A DNA stretch of 36,151 bases from Candidatus Avacidaminococcus intestinavium (GCA_018714505.1 DVNI01000003.1:1-36151), one strand, 5' to 3'; shown: positions 16,446 through 24,753, counted from the stretch's first letter. Made by a program: numbers and translations. Notes: generated from the letters alone by a model not told the origin.

Positions 16446-16494
16446 AATACTACCTCCCAAAAATAGTATATTCGCTGTTAAGAGCTATTTTCCT

Positions 16495-17298
16495 CTATTT
16501 CCTAAAAATAATAGCTGCGAAACGTCCTGTTTTTCCAAGCTCTGCGCGATGAGAAAAGAAAAGGGCTTTATTCTCCGCGGTGCAAACAGAGGCCAATAAG
16601 ATATTGTTTTCTGGTACACCACCTAATAAAAGTTGTTGTTTATTAACTTGAGCTAAATCTAAATGCCAATGTCCACTTCTGCTGCTACGAAAATGTTTTT
16701 TATATTTTTCGCCCTTGTTATAGACTGTTTCATCAACTTCATAGCAACAAGCACCTATGGCAGGTCCAATAGCAGCTACAATATCTTCTGGTCTACTGCC
16801 GAATTCTTCTCTCATCTTGTGCACTGTTCTTAAAGTTATCTCTGCCATACTACCTTTCCAACCAGCATGAACGGCGGCGCTTATGCCTCGCTTAGAATCA
16901 GCTAGAATAATTGGTACACAATCTGCAAAAAAAAGCATTAACGGTACATTGCTTGCAGCAGTAATTAAGGCGTCAACATTGGCAATGCAGTCTTCTAACG
17001 CCTTGCTACCTCGCCCCATCTCACTTTCAGTTACTACTGCAATATCTGCTCCATGGACCTGCTGACACGTGACAACTCGTGATAGAGAAAATCCTATTGC
17101 TTGGGCAATAAGCTCTCTATTCCTGATCACAGCTTGTTGGTCATCGCCTACATGTAACGCTAGATTTAGTTCATTAGGCATTAATAGGCTTTGCCCATTC
17201 ATCCGACAAGTAAAAGCATTAACAAACCCAGCAGCTCTAAGCTCCGGAAAATAGCCATACCAATTCTTGCCATTTCCAGTTATATTAAATCCACTCAT
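16495..17298 (-). CDS. pgeF: YfiH/LACC1-family peptidoglycan editing factor / purine nucleoside phosphorylase
   Basis: A 267-residue cytoplasmic copper/zinc-type fold, formerly called polyphenol oxidase. Homologues are reported to have purine-nucleoside phosphorylase and adenosine deaminase activity, and in E. coli YfiH removes wrong residues from muropeptides. Family motifs are VVTCQQVHGADIAVV, MLFFADCVPIILAD, AVHAGWKGSMAEIT and IGPAIGACCYEVD, which supply the His/Cys/His zinc site. Its ATG overlaps the radical SAM stop by four bases (ATGA). It corresponds to ylmD in the ylm cluster. Confidence 0.94.
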   Translation of the reverse strand: MSGFNITGNGKNWYGYFPELRAAGFVNAFTCRMNGQSLLMPNELNLALHVGDDQQAVIRNRELIAQAIGFSLSRVVTCQQVHGADIAVVTESEMGRGSKALEDCIANVDALITAASNVPLMLFFADCVPIILADSKRGISAAVHAGWKGSMAEITLRTVHKMREEFGSRPEDIVAAIGPAIGACCYEVDETVYNKGEKYKKHFRSSRSGHWHLDLAQVNKQQLLLGGVPENNILLASVCTAENKALFFSHRAELGKTGRFAAIIFRK

Positions 17299-19028
17299 TC
17301 GTTACCTCCACAAACACCACAACGCTGACAATGTTCAAAACAAGGAAGAGTATAAGAAAGTTTTTCTGCTCGTTCCCATTCTCTAGTTAAATAATCATCG
17401 CTCAAGCCAATATCAATATGTGACCACGGTAATACTTGTGACATGTCTAAAATCCTGGTCGCATATTTTTCATAATCAATTTTGCAACTTTTAAAAGCTG
17501 CTTTAAGATTACCATGCTCTTGCGTTACAGCTCGATAAAGTGCTTCACCAATAAACCGCTCTCCTCGTGCAAGTGCTGCTTGCAAGACCGTTTCTTTTAG
17601 TGATTCTGTTTGAATAGCCACAGTACGATCCTTCCTAAAAGCATCTTCTAACCTTTTAAAACGCTCTTTTAAAATTTTCAAATTAAATAAAGGTTGCCAT
17701 TGGAATGGTGTAAATGGCTTTGGCACAAAAGCATTAGTACTAATAACTAATTCTCCTTTATTACCCACCCCTGTCATTTTTTGCCTAATTCTTGCAATCA
17801 TTGCAATCATTTCAGTAATATCTTCATCCGTTTCCGTTGGCAAACCAATCATATAATAGAGCTTAATGTTTTTCATGCCGGCTCGCGCCGCTAACTCAAC
17901 TGCTTTATAAATATCATCTTCTGTTATTCCTTTATTAATTAAGCTCCGCAAGCGTTTGCTACCTGCCTCAGGCGCTACCGTTAAGGTCTGTTGACCACTA
18001 GCGGCTAAAGCATCTGCTAAAGCTTGATCCATCGTATCCGCTCTTAATGACGCAACGGTAAAAGCAATTTTATGCTGAACCAAAAAAGCCGTTAATTCCT
18101 TTATATAAGGATAGTCTGACACTGCCGCTCCCATTAGCCCAACTTTTTTACTACTTGGTGGTCTATTTTTTATATCCTCAATAATTTTATCTAATGCCCG
18201 CGCTCTTGGTTTACGAAAACAATAACCAGCCATACAAAAGCGACAGTGGCGTCCGCACCCTCTTGCCACTTCAATGATAAACATATTCTCAAATTCAGTG
18301 GCTGCCGAAACGATGCTCGAACTAGCTGTATGTTGATCTAACTTACGTACCCATTGTCTTTCGACACGTTTAGGTGCTGGTGACGAAACTTTCATACCAC
18401 AAAAAGCATCATCAACATACTGTGGTTCATAAAAAGCCGGTACATATACGCCTGCTAAACGAGCCAAACTAGCAAGAATCTCTCTTTTAGTCAGTCTGGC
18501 CTCTCGCCCGTCTTGAATTGTTCGTAAAATATTTGGTACAACTTCTTCACCTTCTCCAATTACAAAAGCATCAGCAAAAATCGCTAGTGGTTCTGGATTA
18601 AAAGTTGCGCATGGCCCGCCAATAATAATAAACGGATCATAAGTATCTCTTTGCTCAGCCAATAATTCAATTTTACTCAGCATTAACATCTGTAAAAAAT
18701 TCAAATAATCAAGTTCAAATGACATCATAACCCCGATAATACCAAAACAATCCAAAGGTCTTTGTGTTTCCATACTAAGCAGTGGCAATCCTTGTTTTTG
18801 GTAAAGAGCAAGCTCCTTTTTCTCTGGCAGAAAAAACCGTTCACATGCGGCAAAGCCACTAGCATTGATTTCTTTATATAAAATTTGTAACCCCAGGTTA
18901 GACATGCCTATCGTATAGGTGTTGGGATAAACAAAGGCCATTGCCTGCCTTGCTCCTGGAGCATAGATTGTCGCTCCCACTTCTTGCGTCAATTTCTTCT
19001 TTATACCCTCTTTTAACTGCCAGCTCAC
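17295..19028 (-). CDS. B12-binding-domain radical SAM protein, TIGR03960-like
   Basis: The 577-residue protein has an N-terminal cobalamin-binding-like half (MAFVYPNTYTIGMSNLG, IIGGPCATFNPEPLA, GEGEEVVP) and a radical SAM barrel from ~250 with the cluster motif VARGCGRHCRFCMAGY (CxxxCxxC). A SAM-site stretch PEAGSKRLRS follows, and the chain ends in a Cys-rich tail CFEHCQRCGVCGG. Family and function are assigned by architecture; the exact substrate is unknown. In many Firmicutes the homologue sits beside a DUF2344 protein and ribonuclease G genes, which are absent here. It starts with GTG six bases after GGAGG, and follows the polyphosphate transferase by 24 bases. Confidence 0.85.
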   Translation of the reverse strand: MSWQLKEGIKKKLTQEVGATIYAPGARQAMAFVYPNTYTIGMSNLGLQILYKEINASGFAACERFFLPEKKELALYQKQGLPLLSMETQRPLDCFGIIGVMMSFELDYLNFLQMLMLSKIELLAEQRDTYDPFIIIGGPCATFNPEPLAIFADAFVIGEGEEVVPNILRTIQDGREARLTKREILASLARLAGVYVPAFYEPQYVDDAFCGMKVSSPAPKRVERQWVRKLDQHTASSSIVSAATEFENMFIIEVARGCGRHCRFCMAGYCFRKPRARALDKIIEDIKNRPPSSKKVGLMGAAVSDYPYIKELTAFLVQHKIAFTVASLRADTMDQALADALAASGQQTLTVAPEAGSKRLRSLINKGITEDDIYKAVELAARAGMKNIKLYYMIGLPTETDEDITEMIAMIARIRQKMTGVGNKGELVISTNAFVPKPFTPFQWQPLFNLKILKERFKRLEDAFRKDRTVAIQTESLKETVLQAALARGERFIGEALYRAVTQEHGNLKAAFKSCKIDYEKYATRILDMSQVLPWSHIDIGLSDDYLTREWERAEKLSYTLPCFEHCQRCGVCGGNE

Positions 19029-19052
19029 TAGTTACCTCCAACTTAAATTTCT

Positions 19053-20519
19053 TTATTTTTGTAATGCTTTTTCAAATGCCGCAATAACAGTTGTTAAAAC
19101 TTTTAACCGCGCATAATATTTTGAATTAGCCTCAACAATCGTCCATGACGCATATTTAGAATCGGTTCTAAACAACATTTCATTAATAGCCGGCTTATAA
19201 TCTTCCCATTTATCACGATTACGCCAATCCTCTTCAGTAATTTTCCAGTTTTTATCTGGATTAGCTTCCCGCTCTTTAAAACGAGCTAATTGTTCGTCTT
19301 GATCAATCTGCAGCCAAAATTTAATAATAGTAACACCGTGTTCAGACCACTGTTTTTCTAAATCATTAATCTCTTCATAGGCTCTTGCCCATTCCTTCGG
19401 CTTAGCAAAATGCTCTACACGTTCAACCAAAACTCGTCCATACCACGTGCGGTCAAAAATGATCATTTCACCAGCTGGCGGTAAGTTTCGCCAAAAACGC
19501 CACAAATAATGAAATTGTTGCTCAATCAAATTTGGTGCTGCAACAGGTACTACCCGATAAGCAAGAGGGTGTAAATATTTAGTGAGTCTCCTTATTGCAC
19601 CACCTTTACCCGCAGCATCACACCCTTCAAAAAGGATTGCTGTTGGTATTTTTTTAGTATACATTTCATATTGTAACTTACGTAAATATTTTTGTTTTTC
19701 TTTAATCTCTTCTTTATATACATTTTCTTCACAAGTCAAAGCAAGATCTAACTTACTCAAAATATCAGGAACAGCAGGTGAGCTACTTACCGACTTTGAT
19801 TCCGTATCAAAATGCAACATAGCTAAATGTTCGTTTACGCAACTAAACACTACTTCAAAAAGCTTTAATAATGCGTAATCATCATCTTCCGCACTCAAAA
19901 TATGCCATTTTGCGTGCAGTTTGTCAGTTTTACTAAGCATTTCTTCATACTCTTTAAAATAATCATCGTATGAATGTGAACGCCCTTTATATGCTAGCAA
20001 TTTTTCCCAATCCTTACCAAGATTTTTTTCTATCTTGTCTAGATTCTTTTTTTGTTGCTCATGCGAAATATGTAAAAACACTTTAATAACTAAATAACCA
20101 TCATCGGTTAGTTCTTTTTCAAAAAAATTGATATCACTATATGATATATTTTTTACAGCTTTTTTATCTGCTACTTCTGCTTCGAGTTTATGGTAATACC
20201 AACCATTATCATAAACTGCAATTGATCCTTTTGCCGGTAGTGCTTGCCAGTAATTTAAAAAATATGGTTTGGACTCTTGCTGTTGGTCTTTTTTAGAAGA
20301 CGATTGTACAGAATAACCACGTGGATCCATCGAAGCAATAAAGCGATTAATTAAACTACCACGCATCGAACCATGCCAACCTTCAAATACTAAAATCACT
20401 GGTATTTTCTCTGATCGCAATTTTCTTTGCAAAGCACCCATTTGTTCAGAATATTGATCAATTTTTTTCTCATATTCACTTTTAATGCACCGAGTAGTCA
20501 AATCAACTAAGTTTAACAT
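19053..20519 (-). CDS. pap: PPK2-type polyphosphate:AMP phosphotransferase with tandem domains
   Basis: Transfers phosphate from polyphosphate to AMP, giving ADP; class II of the PPK2 family. It has two homologous domains. The C-terminal one (~240-488) is intact, with Walker A-type EGCDAAGKGGAIRRL, then FDRTWYGRVLVERVEHF. The N-terminal one (~1-230) matches in layout, but its loop reads EGWHGSMRGSL, lacking the GK of a functional phosphate-binding loop, so it is probably structural. The length of 488 fits the two-domain PAP type. Motif logic supports the assignment, but nucleotide preference (AMP, ADP or GMP) is an inference. It follows a secreted protein gene by 37 bases in a co-directional run. 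Confidence 0.9.
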   Translation of the reverse strand: MLNLVDLTTRCIKSEYEKKIDQYSEQMGALQRKLRSEKIPVILVFEGWHGSMRGSLINRFIASMDPRGYSVQSSSKKDQQQESKPYFLNYWQALPAKGSIAVYDNGWYYHKLEAEVADKKAVKNISYSDINFFEKELTDDGYLVIKVFLHISHEQQKKNLDKIEKNLGKDWEKLLAYKGRSHSYDDYFKEYEEMLSKTDKLHAKWHILSAEDDDYALLKLFEVVFSCVNEHLAMLHFDTESKSVSSSPAVPDILSKLDLALTCEENVYKEEIKEKQKYLRKLQYEMYTKKIPTAILFEGCDAAGKGGAIRRLTKYLHPLAYRVVPVAAPNLIEQQFHYLWRFWRNLPPAGEMIIFDRTWYGRVLVERVEHFAKPKEWARAYEEINDLEKQWSEHGVTIIKFWLQIDQDEQLARFKEREANPDKNWKITEEDWRNRDKWEDYKPAINEMLFRTDSKYASWTIVEANSKYYARLKVLTTVIAAFEKALQK

Positions 20520-20556
20520 AAGCCATTCTCCTTCCAGTTACACCCAACACTAAAAA

Positions 20557-21213
20557 CTAATCAATATTTGTAAAAAACTCCTTCATACATTCCGTTACTG
20601 CTTTTTTTACGCTTCTACTCTTACTAGCTCCTCCTAATTTCCAAAAAGAAACAGCAGAAGAAGAACCTTCCTTAACAACAAACTGATTAAATAAATATTT
20701 ATTTTCATTAACATCTATAAATTTCATCTTCATGCCAATTTCAGAAGAAAACTTCTGTGCACCAATAATGATTCTAAAACCATCTTCTTCACTTTTAATT
20801 GGCTCTAACGATAAATAAATTATGCGATCAGCATGTACAGCTTTGCCAATTGTAACCAATTCTGCTAAAACTGGCGCATCATAGTTTTCAAAAAGATACA
20901 TTCGCATTGCTTTCGTAATTTCTTTATCACTAATTACTTTTACTTTAGTATTCTTTTTAGGATATTTCTTCTCTATTGCGGCTTTAATAGCTTTCATAGC
21001 AACCTTACGTTCCTTTTCCTCCATATTCGACCGGTCAACGATTGGCAGTAAGGCTAATACATAGTTTTGATCAGAAGGAATAATTTCCATTTTTTCTTCT
21101 TGCCGCGGTTCTTCTTGTAACGTCCTACGCTCAGCACTTCTGTCTGCAGCAAAGGCAAAGCTTTGCCCACCCATTATAAAAATCATCAAAAACGCAATAA
21201 TAATTTTTTTCAT
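20557..21213 (-). CDS. Predicted secreted protein, function unknown
   Basis: A 218-residue protein with a clear signal peptide (MKKIIIAFLMIFIMGGQSFAFA, cleavage likely after AFA). A charged linker follows, then a mixed alpha/beta domain with VLALLPIVDRSNMEEKER, KVKVISDKEITKAM, HADRIIYLSLEPIK and KMKFIDVNENKYLFNQFVV. The order, an N-terminal strand ending in P-I-V-D then a nucleophile-free fold, recalls CsgG/TolB-N-like secreted domains. I cannot assign a family with confidence. There is no lipobox cysteine. It has a good promoter of its own and opens the ten-gene run that carries pap and the division genes. Confidence 0.78.
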   Translation of the reverse strand: MKKIIIAFLMIFIMGGQSFAFAADRSAERRTLQEEPRQEEKMEIIPSDQNYVLALLPIVDRSNMEEKERKVAMKAIKAAIEKKYPKKNTKVKVISDKEITKAMRMYLFENYDAPVLAELVTIGKAVHADRIIYLSLEPIKSEEDGFRIIIGAQKFSSEIGMKMKFIDVNENKYLFNQFVVKEGSSSAVSFWKLGGASKSRSVKKAVTECMKEFFTNID

Positions 21214-21268
21214 TTTTATGTAACCTCCTGATTAGCATAATTGCTATTATCTATTTTCTCTTGCAATA

Positions 21269-21297
21269 ATTGTAAGCCTATAACTAGCTTCTGGCAA
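21269..21297 (-). promoter_or_regulatory. Promoter of the secreted-protein/pap/division gene run
   Basis: Minus strand TTGCCA (21297-21292), 17 bases, TACAAT (21274-21269). Each hexamer has one mismatch. It lies right after the floA-operon terminator and ~55 bases before the ATG at 21213, which has AGGAGG upstream. Confidence 0.72.
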
Positions 21298-21337
21298 GTA
21301 AAAAAGCACTCATTTCCTATAAGGAAATGAGTGCTTT
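21297..21337 (-). terminator. Intrinsic terminator of the nfeD-floA operon
   Basis: Minus strand AAAGCACTCATTTCCT, three-base loop, and its perfect 16-base complement, followed by a T-run. It lies 15 bases after the stop of the 140-residue gene. Confidence 0.92.
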
Positions 21338-21352
21338 AAACTTTGAAACATT

Positions 21353-21775
21353 TTAAAACTTATCTGCATAAGGATTAAGTGAGCGTGGTTTTCCCAGCAA
21401 TTCTGCCATGATTAAACCGCGTTTTAAGTCTTGTTTATTCAATGGTTTTTTTGTTTTCTCTGTAAATATTACAGTTCGCTCCTTATTAGCGCTTATACTA
21501 GCAGCTGGTTTTACCCTTTTAAGCAAAGCTTTAGCTGGCATCGCCACGTTTTCGGGCTGTTTAAGCGGTAACTCTTCAGCTTGTGGCTCTGCTTCTTCTG
21601 GAAGGCCCCAAGTATACCATGGGGCTTCTGTTTCTATATCTTGATTCTTTGCTTCCTGATTTTCGCTTGTTTCATCAGGATATTCATATGGTTTTTGTGG
21701 TTTCTTAGCCCCAAATATTTTGGGCAGAACAAAAGACACAATTACCCAAACAATTACTATAATAATTGAATCCAT
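21353..21775 (-). CDS. Single-pass membrane protein of the nfeD-floA operon, function unknown
   Basis: A 140-residue protein with one N-terminal transmembrane helix (MDSIIIVIVWVIVSFVLPKIFG), a Pro/Glu-rich disordered middle, and a conserved-looking basic tail (KKPLNKQDLKRGLIMAELLGKPRSLNPY). With the N-terminal helix as signal anchor, the tail would be cytoplasmic. The ATG has GAGGG ahead of it. It lies 19 bases after floA and shares the operon terminator, so it is probably a partner of the flotillin or NfeD protein. No family is recognised. Confidence 0.75.
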   Translation of the reverse strand: MDSIIIVIVWVIVSFVLPKIFGAKKPQKPYEYPDETSENQEAKNQDIETEAPWYTWGLPEEAEPQAEELPLKQPENVAMPAKALLKRVKPAASISANKERTVIFTEKTKKPLNKQDLKRGLIMAELLGKPRSLNPYADKF

Positions 21776-21794
21776 AAATTAGCCCTCATTAATC

Positions 21795-22799
21795 TTATTT
21801 TGAACTATCATTCTTTGTCGTATCGCTATCAAGACCAACATCACCAATTAATTCTCGCATCTTTGTATCAGCATTAATGTTATTCATGCGATAATAGTCC
21901 ATCACACCTATATTTCCTGTTTCCAACGCTTTAGCCAGTGCTTTTGGTACTTCAGACTGTGCTTCTACAACTTTTGCCTGCATTTCTTGTACAGAGGCTT
22001 TCATTTCTTGTTCATGCGCAACAGCCATCGCTCTTCTTTCTTCAGCTCTCGCTTGAGCAATCCGTTTATCGGCTTCAGCTTGGTCAGTTAATAATTCTGC
22101 ACCAATATTACGGCCTACATCTACGTCTGCAATATCAATAGAAAGAATTTCAAAAGCCGTTCCAGCGTCTAATCCTTTTGCTAAAACAGTTTTAGATATA
22201 TGATCTGGGTTTTCTAATACTTCACTATGATCATCAGATGAACCTACGCTAGTGACAATACCCTCACCAACACGTGCAATAATTGTGGCTTCACCAGCGC
22301 CACCAACTAAACGATCAATATTCGCGCGCACCGTAACTCGAGCTTTAACCTTGAGTTCAATACCATTTTTGGCAACAGCAGAAACCAAAGGTGTTTCTAT
22401 AACTTTAGGATTAACGCTCATCTGTACCGCTTCTAGTACATCACGACCAGCTAAATCAATAGCACAAGAACGTTCGAAAGTCAAAGGGATTTCTGCTCTT
22501 TGTGCCGCAATCAAAGCATCAATTACACGATCAACATTACCACCTGCCAAATAATGTGCTTCTAATTGATTTGCATTCAAACCTAATCCAGCCTTATTCG
22601 CTTTTACTAAAGGAAGTACAATTTGAGAAGCCGGTACTCTACGCAAACGCATACCTACGAGATTAAAAATTCCTACATCAACACCAGCTGCCATTGCGGA
22701 AATCCACAAGCCAATCGGCACAAAATTTAAAAATAAAACAACACCTAAAATCGATAAAACAATAATTATACCACTACCAAAAATAAAATCCAAAATCAT
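21795..22799 (-). CDS. floA: Flotillin-like protein FloA
   Basis: Scaffold of membrane microdomains, a SPFH-type protein, peripheral to the inner face with a short membrane hairpin. The N-terminus is a hydrophobic segment ([29 protein letters not shown]). The SPFH core follows ([55 protein letters not shown]) and a helical C-terminus rich in Glu/Ala repeats ends with [15 protein letters not shown]. Length 334 residues is standard for the YqfA/FloA type. The track begins at a GTG at 22808; the ATG at 22799 has AAGGAG eight bases away and is preferred. It follows nfeD by 34 bases, the usual FloA-NfeD pairing. Confidence 0.95.
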   Translation of the reverse strand: MILDFIFGSGIIIVLSILGVVLFLNFVPIGLWISAMAAGVDVGIFNLVGMRLRRVPASQIVLPLVKANKAGLGLNANQLEAHYLAGGNVDRVIDALIAAQRAEIPLTFERSCAIDLAGRDVLEAVQMSVNPKVIETPLVSAVAKNGIELKVKARVTVRANIDRLVGGAGEATIIARVGEGIVTSVGSSDDHSEVLENPDHISKTVLAKGLDAGTAFEILSIDIADVDVGRNIGAELLTDQAEADKRIAQARAEERRAMAVAHEQEMKASVQEMQAKVVEAQSEVPKALAKALETGNIGVMDYYRMNNINADTKMRELIGDVGLDSDTTKNDSSK

Positions 22800-22833
22800 G
22801 CACTTCACTCCTTATTAATTATAAATATAAATT

Positions 22834-23577
22834 TTAATTTTCTTGCCACGCTTCAACAATAATGCGACTGCCTTCTGTTTTGACAATCTTAACTTTTGTT
22901 CCTGCAACGATAAACTCGCCTGCAGTAATTACGTCAAGCCGCGTTGTATCATCTAAAACAACAATTCCTGCTGGTCTTAGTAACGTTAGAGCCGTTCCTG
23001 TTCTACCAATATAACCAGATAAATCATCGGTACTACGATATCCTTCAGCATTTTCTTGTTTTTCTTGCAAAACAAAAATCTTCCAAGCTGGATTATGTGG
23101 TAAATATTTAATCAGCAATGAAAAAATCGCAATTGCCATTACAATACTCACGGCTAACCAATTAAGAGCCGTAGCATTGCCACCCAAAACAAAATAAAAG
23201 CTAGCTAAAATACTAATAATACCAGCAAGGCCAAATAAGCCAAAACCTGGTATGAAGACCTCAATCATTAAAAGTCCAATACCACCAATAAACAGCAATA
23301 TTTCAAGCCAACTACCTTCACCCGTTATAAACTGCATACTAAATAAAGCAACAGCAGCAGTTAAGGCAATTCCTCCAGCAATACCTGCACCCGCGCTTTT
23401 TACTTCAGCCATAATACCTAGAATAATTACGGTTAGCAAAAAAGCTTTTGCTTGCGGAAACATAAATATTTGACTCAGTAAATCACCTTCTGATGGATAT
23501 AAATCAAGAGGTGCTGCTTCTACTCCCCAAACCGGTAATAAAACTAAAAGGCTCAAAAAAATAAATATTTTTTTCAT
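22834..23577 (-). CDS. nfeD: NfeD-family membrane protein
   Basis: Membrane partner of flotillins. The 247-residue protein has a signal-like start (MKKIFIFLSLLVLLPVWGVEA), several hydrophobic helices between ~35 and ~165 (including LEILLFIGGIGLLMIEVFIPG, GLFGLAGIISILASFYFVLGG), and a C-terminal OB-fold domain beginning GYIGRTGTALTLLRPAG and ending KVKIVKTEGSRIIVEAW. It lacks the N-terminal ClpP-like protease seen in the long NfeD form. It is the first gene of the nfeD-floA operon, with its own promoter and a palindrome on the -10 region. Confidence 0.93.
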   Translation of the reverse strand: MKKIFIFLSLLVLLPVWGVEAAPLDLYPSEGDLLSQIFMFPQAKAFLLTVIILGIMAEVKSAGAGIAGGIALTAAVALFSMQFITGEGSWLEILLFIGGIGLLMIEVFIPGFGLFGLAGIISILASFYFVLGGNATALNWLAVSIVMAIAIFSLLIKYLPHNPAWKIFVLQEKQENAEGYRSTDDLSGYIGRTGTALTLLRPAGIVVLDDTTRLDVITAGEFIVAGTKVKIVKTEGSRIIVEAWQEN

Positions 23578-23598
23578 AAATGCTCCTCCATGAGTTTA

Positions 23599-23618
23599 TA
23601 CCATAATTATATATGGTA
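23599..23618 (-). promoter_or_regulatory. Palindrome over the nfeD -10 element (possible operator)
   Basis: TACCATA-ATTATA-TATGGTA, with 7-bp perfect arms around a six-base centre. The TATAAT of the nfeD promoter is its centre. A dimeric repressor could block RNA polymerase here; the protein is unknown. Confidence 0.5.
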
Positions 23619-23634
23619 ATACTTTGAACAGCAA
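23606..23634 (-). promoter_or_regulatory. Promoter of the nfeD-floA operon
   Basis: Minus strand TTGCTG (23634-23629), 17 bases, TATAAT (23611-23606); nfeD starts ~29 bases downstream after GGAGGAG. Confidence 0.7.
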
Positions 23635-23639
23635 ATATA

Positions 23640-23683
23640 ATATATAAAAAAACAAAAAGAAGGGTTTCCCCTTCTTTTTGTTT
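23640..23683 (-). terminator. Intrinsic terminator of rpsU-yqeY
   Basis: Minus strand AAACAAAAAGAAGGG, four-base loop, CCCTTCTTTTTGTTT, then TTTTATAT. It overlaps the yqeY stop codon and separates the operon from nfeD. Confidence 0.92.
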
Positions 23684-24131
23684 ACTTTAAAAATTCACGT
23701 ACTAATGTATTAATCTTTTTGCCATCAGCACGACCCTTTGTTTTTGGCATTAACGCCGCCATAACCTTACCCATATCTTTCATCGTTGTTGCCTTAGTTG
23801 CAGTAATAACACTCTTTACAACCTCTTGCAACTCTGCATCGGATAATTGTGCAGGAAGGTATTTATTTAAAACTTCGATCTCAGCCCTAGCTTGAGCGGC
23901 TAAATCTTCTCTTTCGGCTTTAACAAATTCTTCCAAAGAATCCTGTCGCATTTTAACTTCTTTGACGACGACAGCTAAAACATCATCATCATTTAACTCT
24001 CGTTTTTCATTGATCTCAATGTTTTTGATACCGGCACGTACCATGCGAATAACGCTTAACCGCAATTTACCGGTTTCACGTTCTTTCATAGCTTGCTTCA
24101 TATCTTCAGTCAAAAGATCTTTAATTGACAT
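23682..24131 (-). CDS. yqeY: YqeY/GatB-like family protein
   Basis: A 149-residue protein of the YqeY family, related to the tail domain of the GatB amidotransferase subunit. The N-terminal half has LLTEDMKQAMKERETGKLRLSVIRMVRAG and NIEINEKRELNDDDV; the C-terminal half ends LPKTKGRADGKKINTLV-like (MPKTKGRADGKKINTLVREFL). The track begins at a TTG at 24146; the ATG at 24131 has GGGAGG seven bases upstream and is preferred. It follows rpsU by 15 bases, the conserved rpsU-yqeY pair of Firmicutes. A role in tRNA-dependent amidation is only suggested by homology. Confidence 0.95.
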   Translation of the reverse strand: MSIKDLLTEDMKQAMKERETGKLRLSVIRMVRAGIKNIEINEKRELNDDDVLAVVVKEVKMRQDSLEEFVKAEREDLAAQARAEIEVLNKYLPAQLSDAELQEVVKSVITATKATTMKDMGKVMAALMPKTKGRADGKKINTLVREFLK

Positions 24132-24146
24132 AATGAGGCCTCCCAA

Positions 24147-24323
24147 TTATCTGGTCTTGCGCTTTCTTGCTGCCTCGGATTTCTTTTTACGTTTTACGCT
24201 CGGTTTCTCATAGTGTTCGCGTTTTCTGACCTCAGAAAGCACTCCTGCTTTTTGGGTTGCTCTTTTAAAGCGGCGCAGTGCACTATCAAGTGTTTCCGTC
24301 TTGCCAACTTTGACTTCTGTCAT
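24147..24323 (-). CDS. rpsU: Ribosomal protein S21
   Basis: Missing from the ORF track because it has 58 residues. It begins [20 protein letters not shown], has [18 protein letters not shown] and ends in a run of lysine and arginine ([15 protein letters not shown]), a perfect S21 pattern. The ATG has GGAGGGAGGG upstream. It is the first gene of the rpsU-yqeY operon, behind a strong promoter. Confidence 0.98.
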   Translation of the reverse strand: MTEVKVGKTETLDSALRRFKRATQKAGVLSEVRKREHYEKPSVKRKKKSEAARKRKTR

Positions 24324-24383
24324 CTGTTATCCCTCCCTCCACAGCGACCTTTAGGGAAGTGTATATATTTTTTACACCATACT

Positions 24384-24413
24384 ATTATACTGTAAACTCT
24401 GCTTTACTGTCAA
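24384..24413 (-). promoter_or_regulatory. Promoter of rpsU-yqeY
   Basis: Minus strand TTGACA (24413-24408), an 18-base spacer, TATAAT (24389-24384), both perfect. The spacer holds a small repeat GTAAA-GCAGAG-TTTAC, which may be chance. The -35 lies five bases after the HIT stop codon. Confidence 0.85.
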
Positions 24414-24417
24414 GATG

Positions 24418-24753
24418 CTAGCAAGGCGGCCAGCCTAATGGTGCTCCACCTAACAAATGTAAATGCAAATGGTCAACGGTCTGCCCACCATCTTTACCTG
24501 TATTAATAACTAATCTAAAACCATCTTCTGTTACTCCCAGTAGCTTAGTCAATTCTCCTAGTTTATCTGTCACGTGAGCTATAAAATCACGATCTGCTGT
24601 TAAAATATTTGCCATATGAATCTTCGGTAAAATTAAAACATGACACGGAGCAACCGGACAATTATCGTGGATTACCAGCATTAAATCATCTTCATAAACT
24701 TTTTTAGAGGGTATTTCACCTTTGATAATTTTACAAAAAACACAATTCTCCAT
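24418..24753 (-). CDS. HIT-family nucleotide hydrolase (HINT-like)
   Basis: A 111-residue histidine-triad protein, acting on nucleotide-phosphoramidates in characterised relatives. The N-terminus is NCVFCKIIKGEIPSKKVYEDD, with a zinc-type CxxC, and the catalytic triad is VDHLHLHLLGG. The track starts at GTG 24762; the ATG at 24753 has a GGGGGTG site eight bases away and is preferred. It ends the chaperone run, 82 bases after mtaB. It is widely found in this position in Firmicutes. Confidence 0.94.
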   Translation of the reverse strand: MENCVFCKIIKGEIPSKKVYEDDLMLVIHDNCPVAPCHVLILPKIHMANILTADRDFIAHVTDKLGELTKLLGVTEDGFRLVINTGKDGGQTVDHLHLHLLGGAPLGWPPC

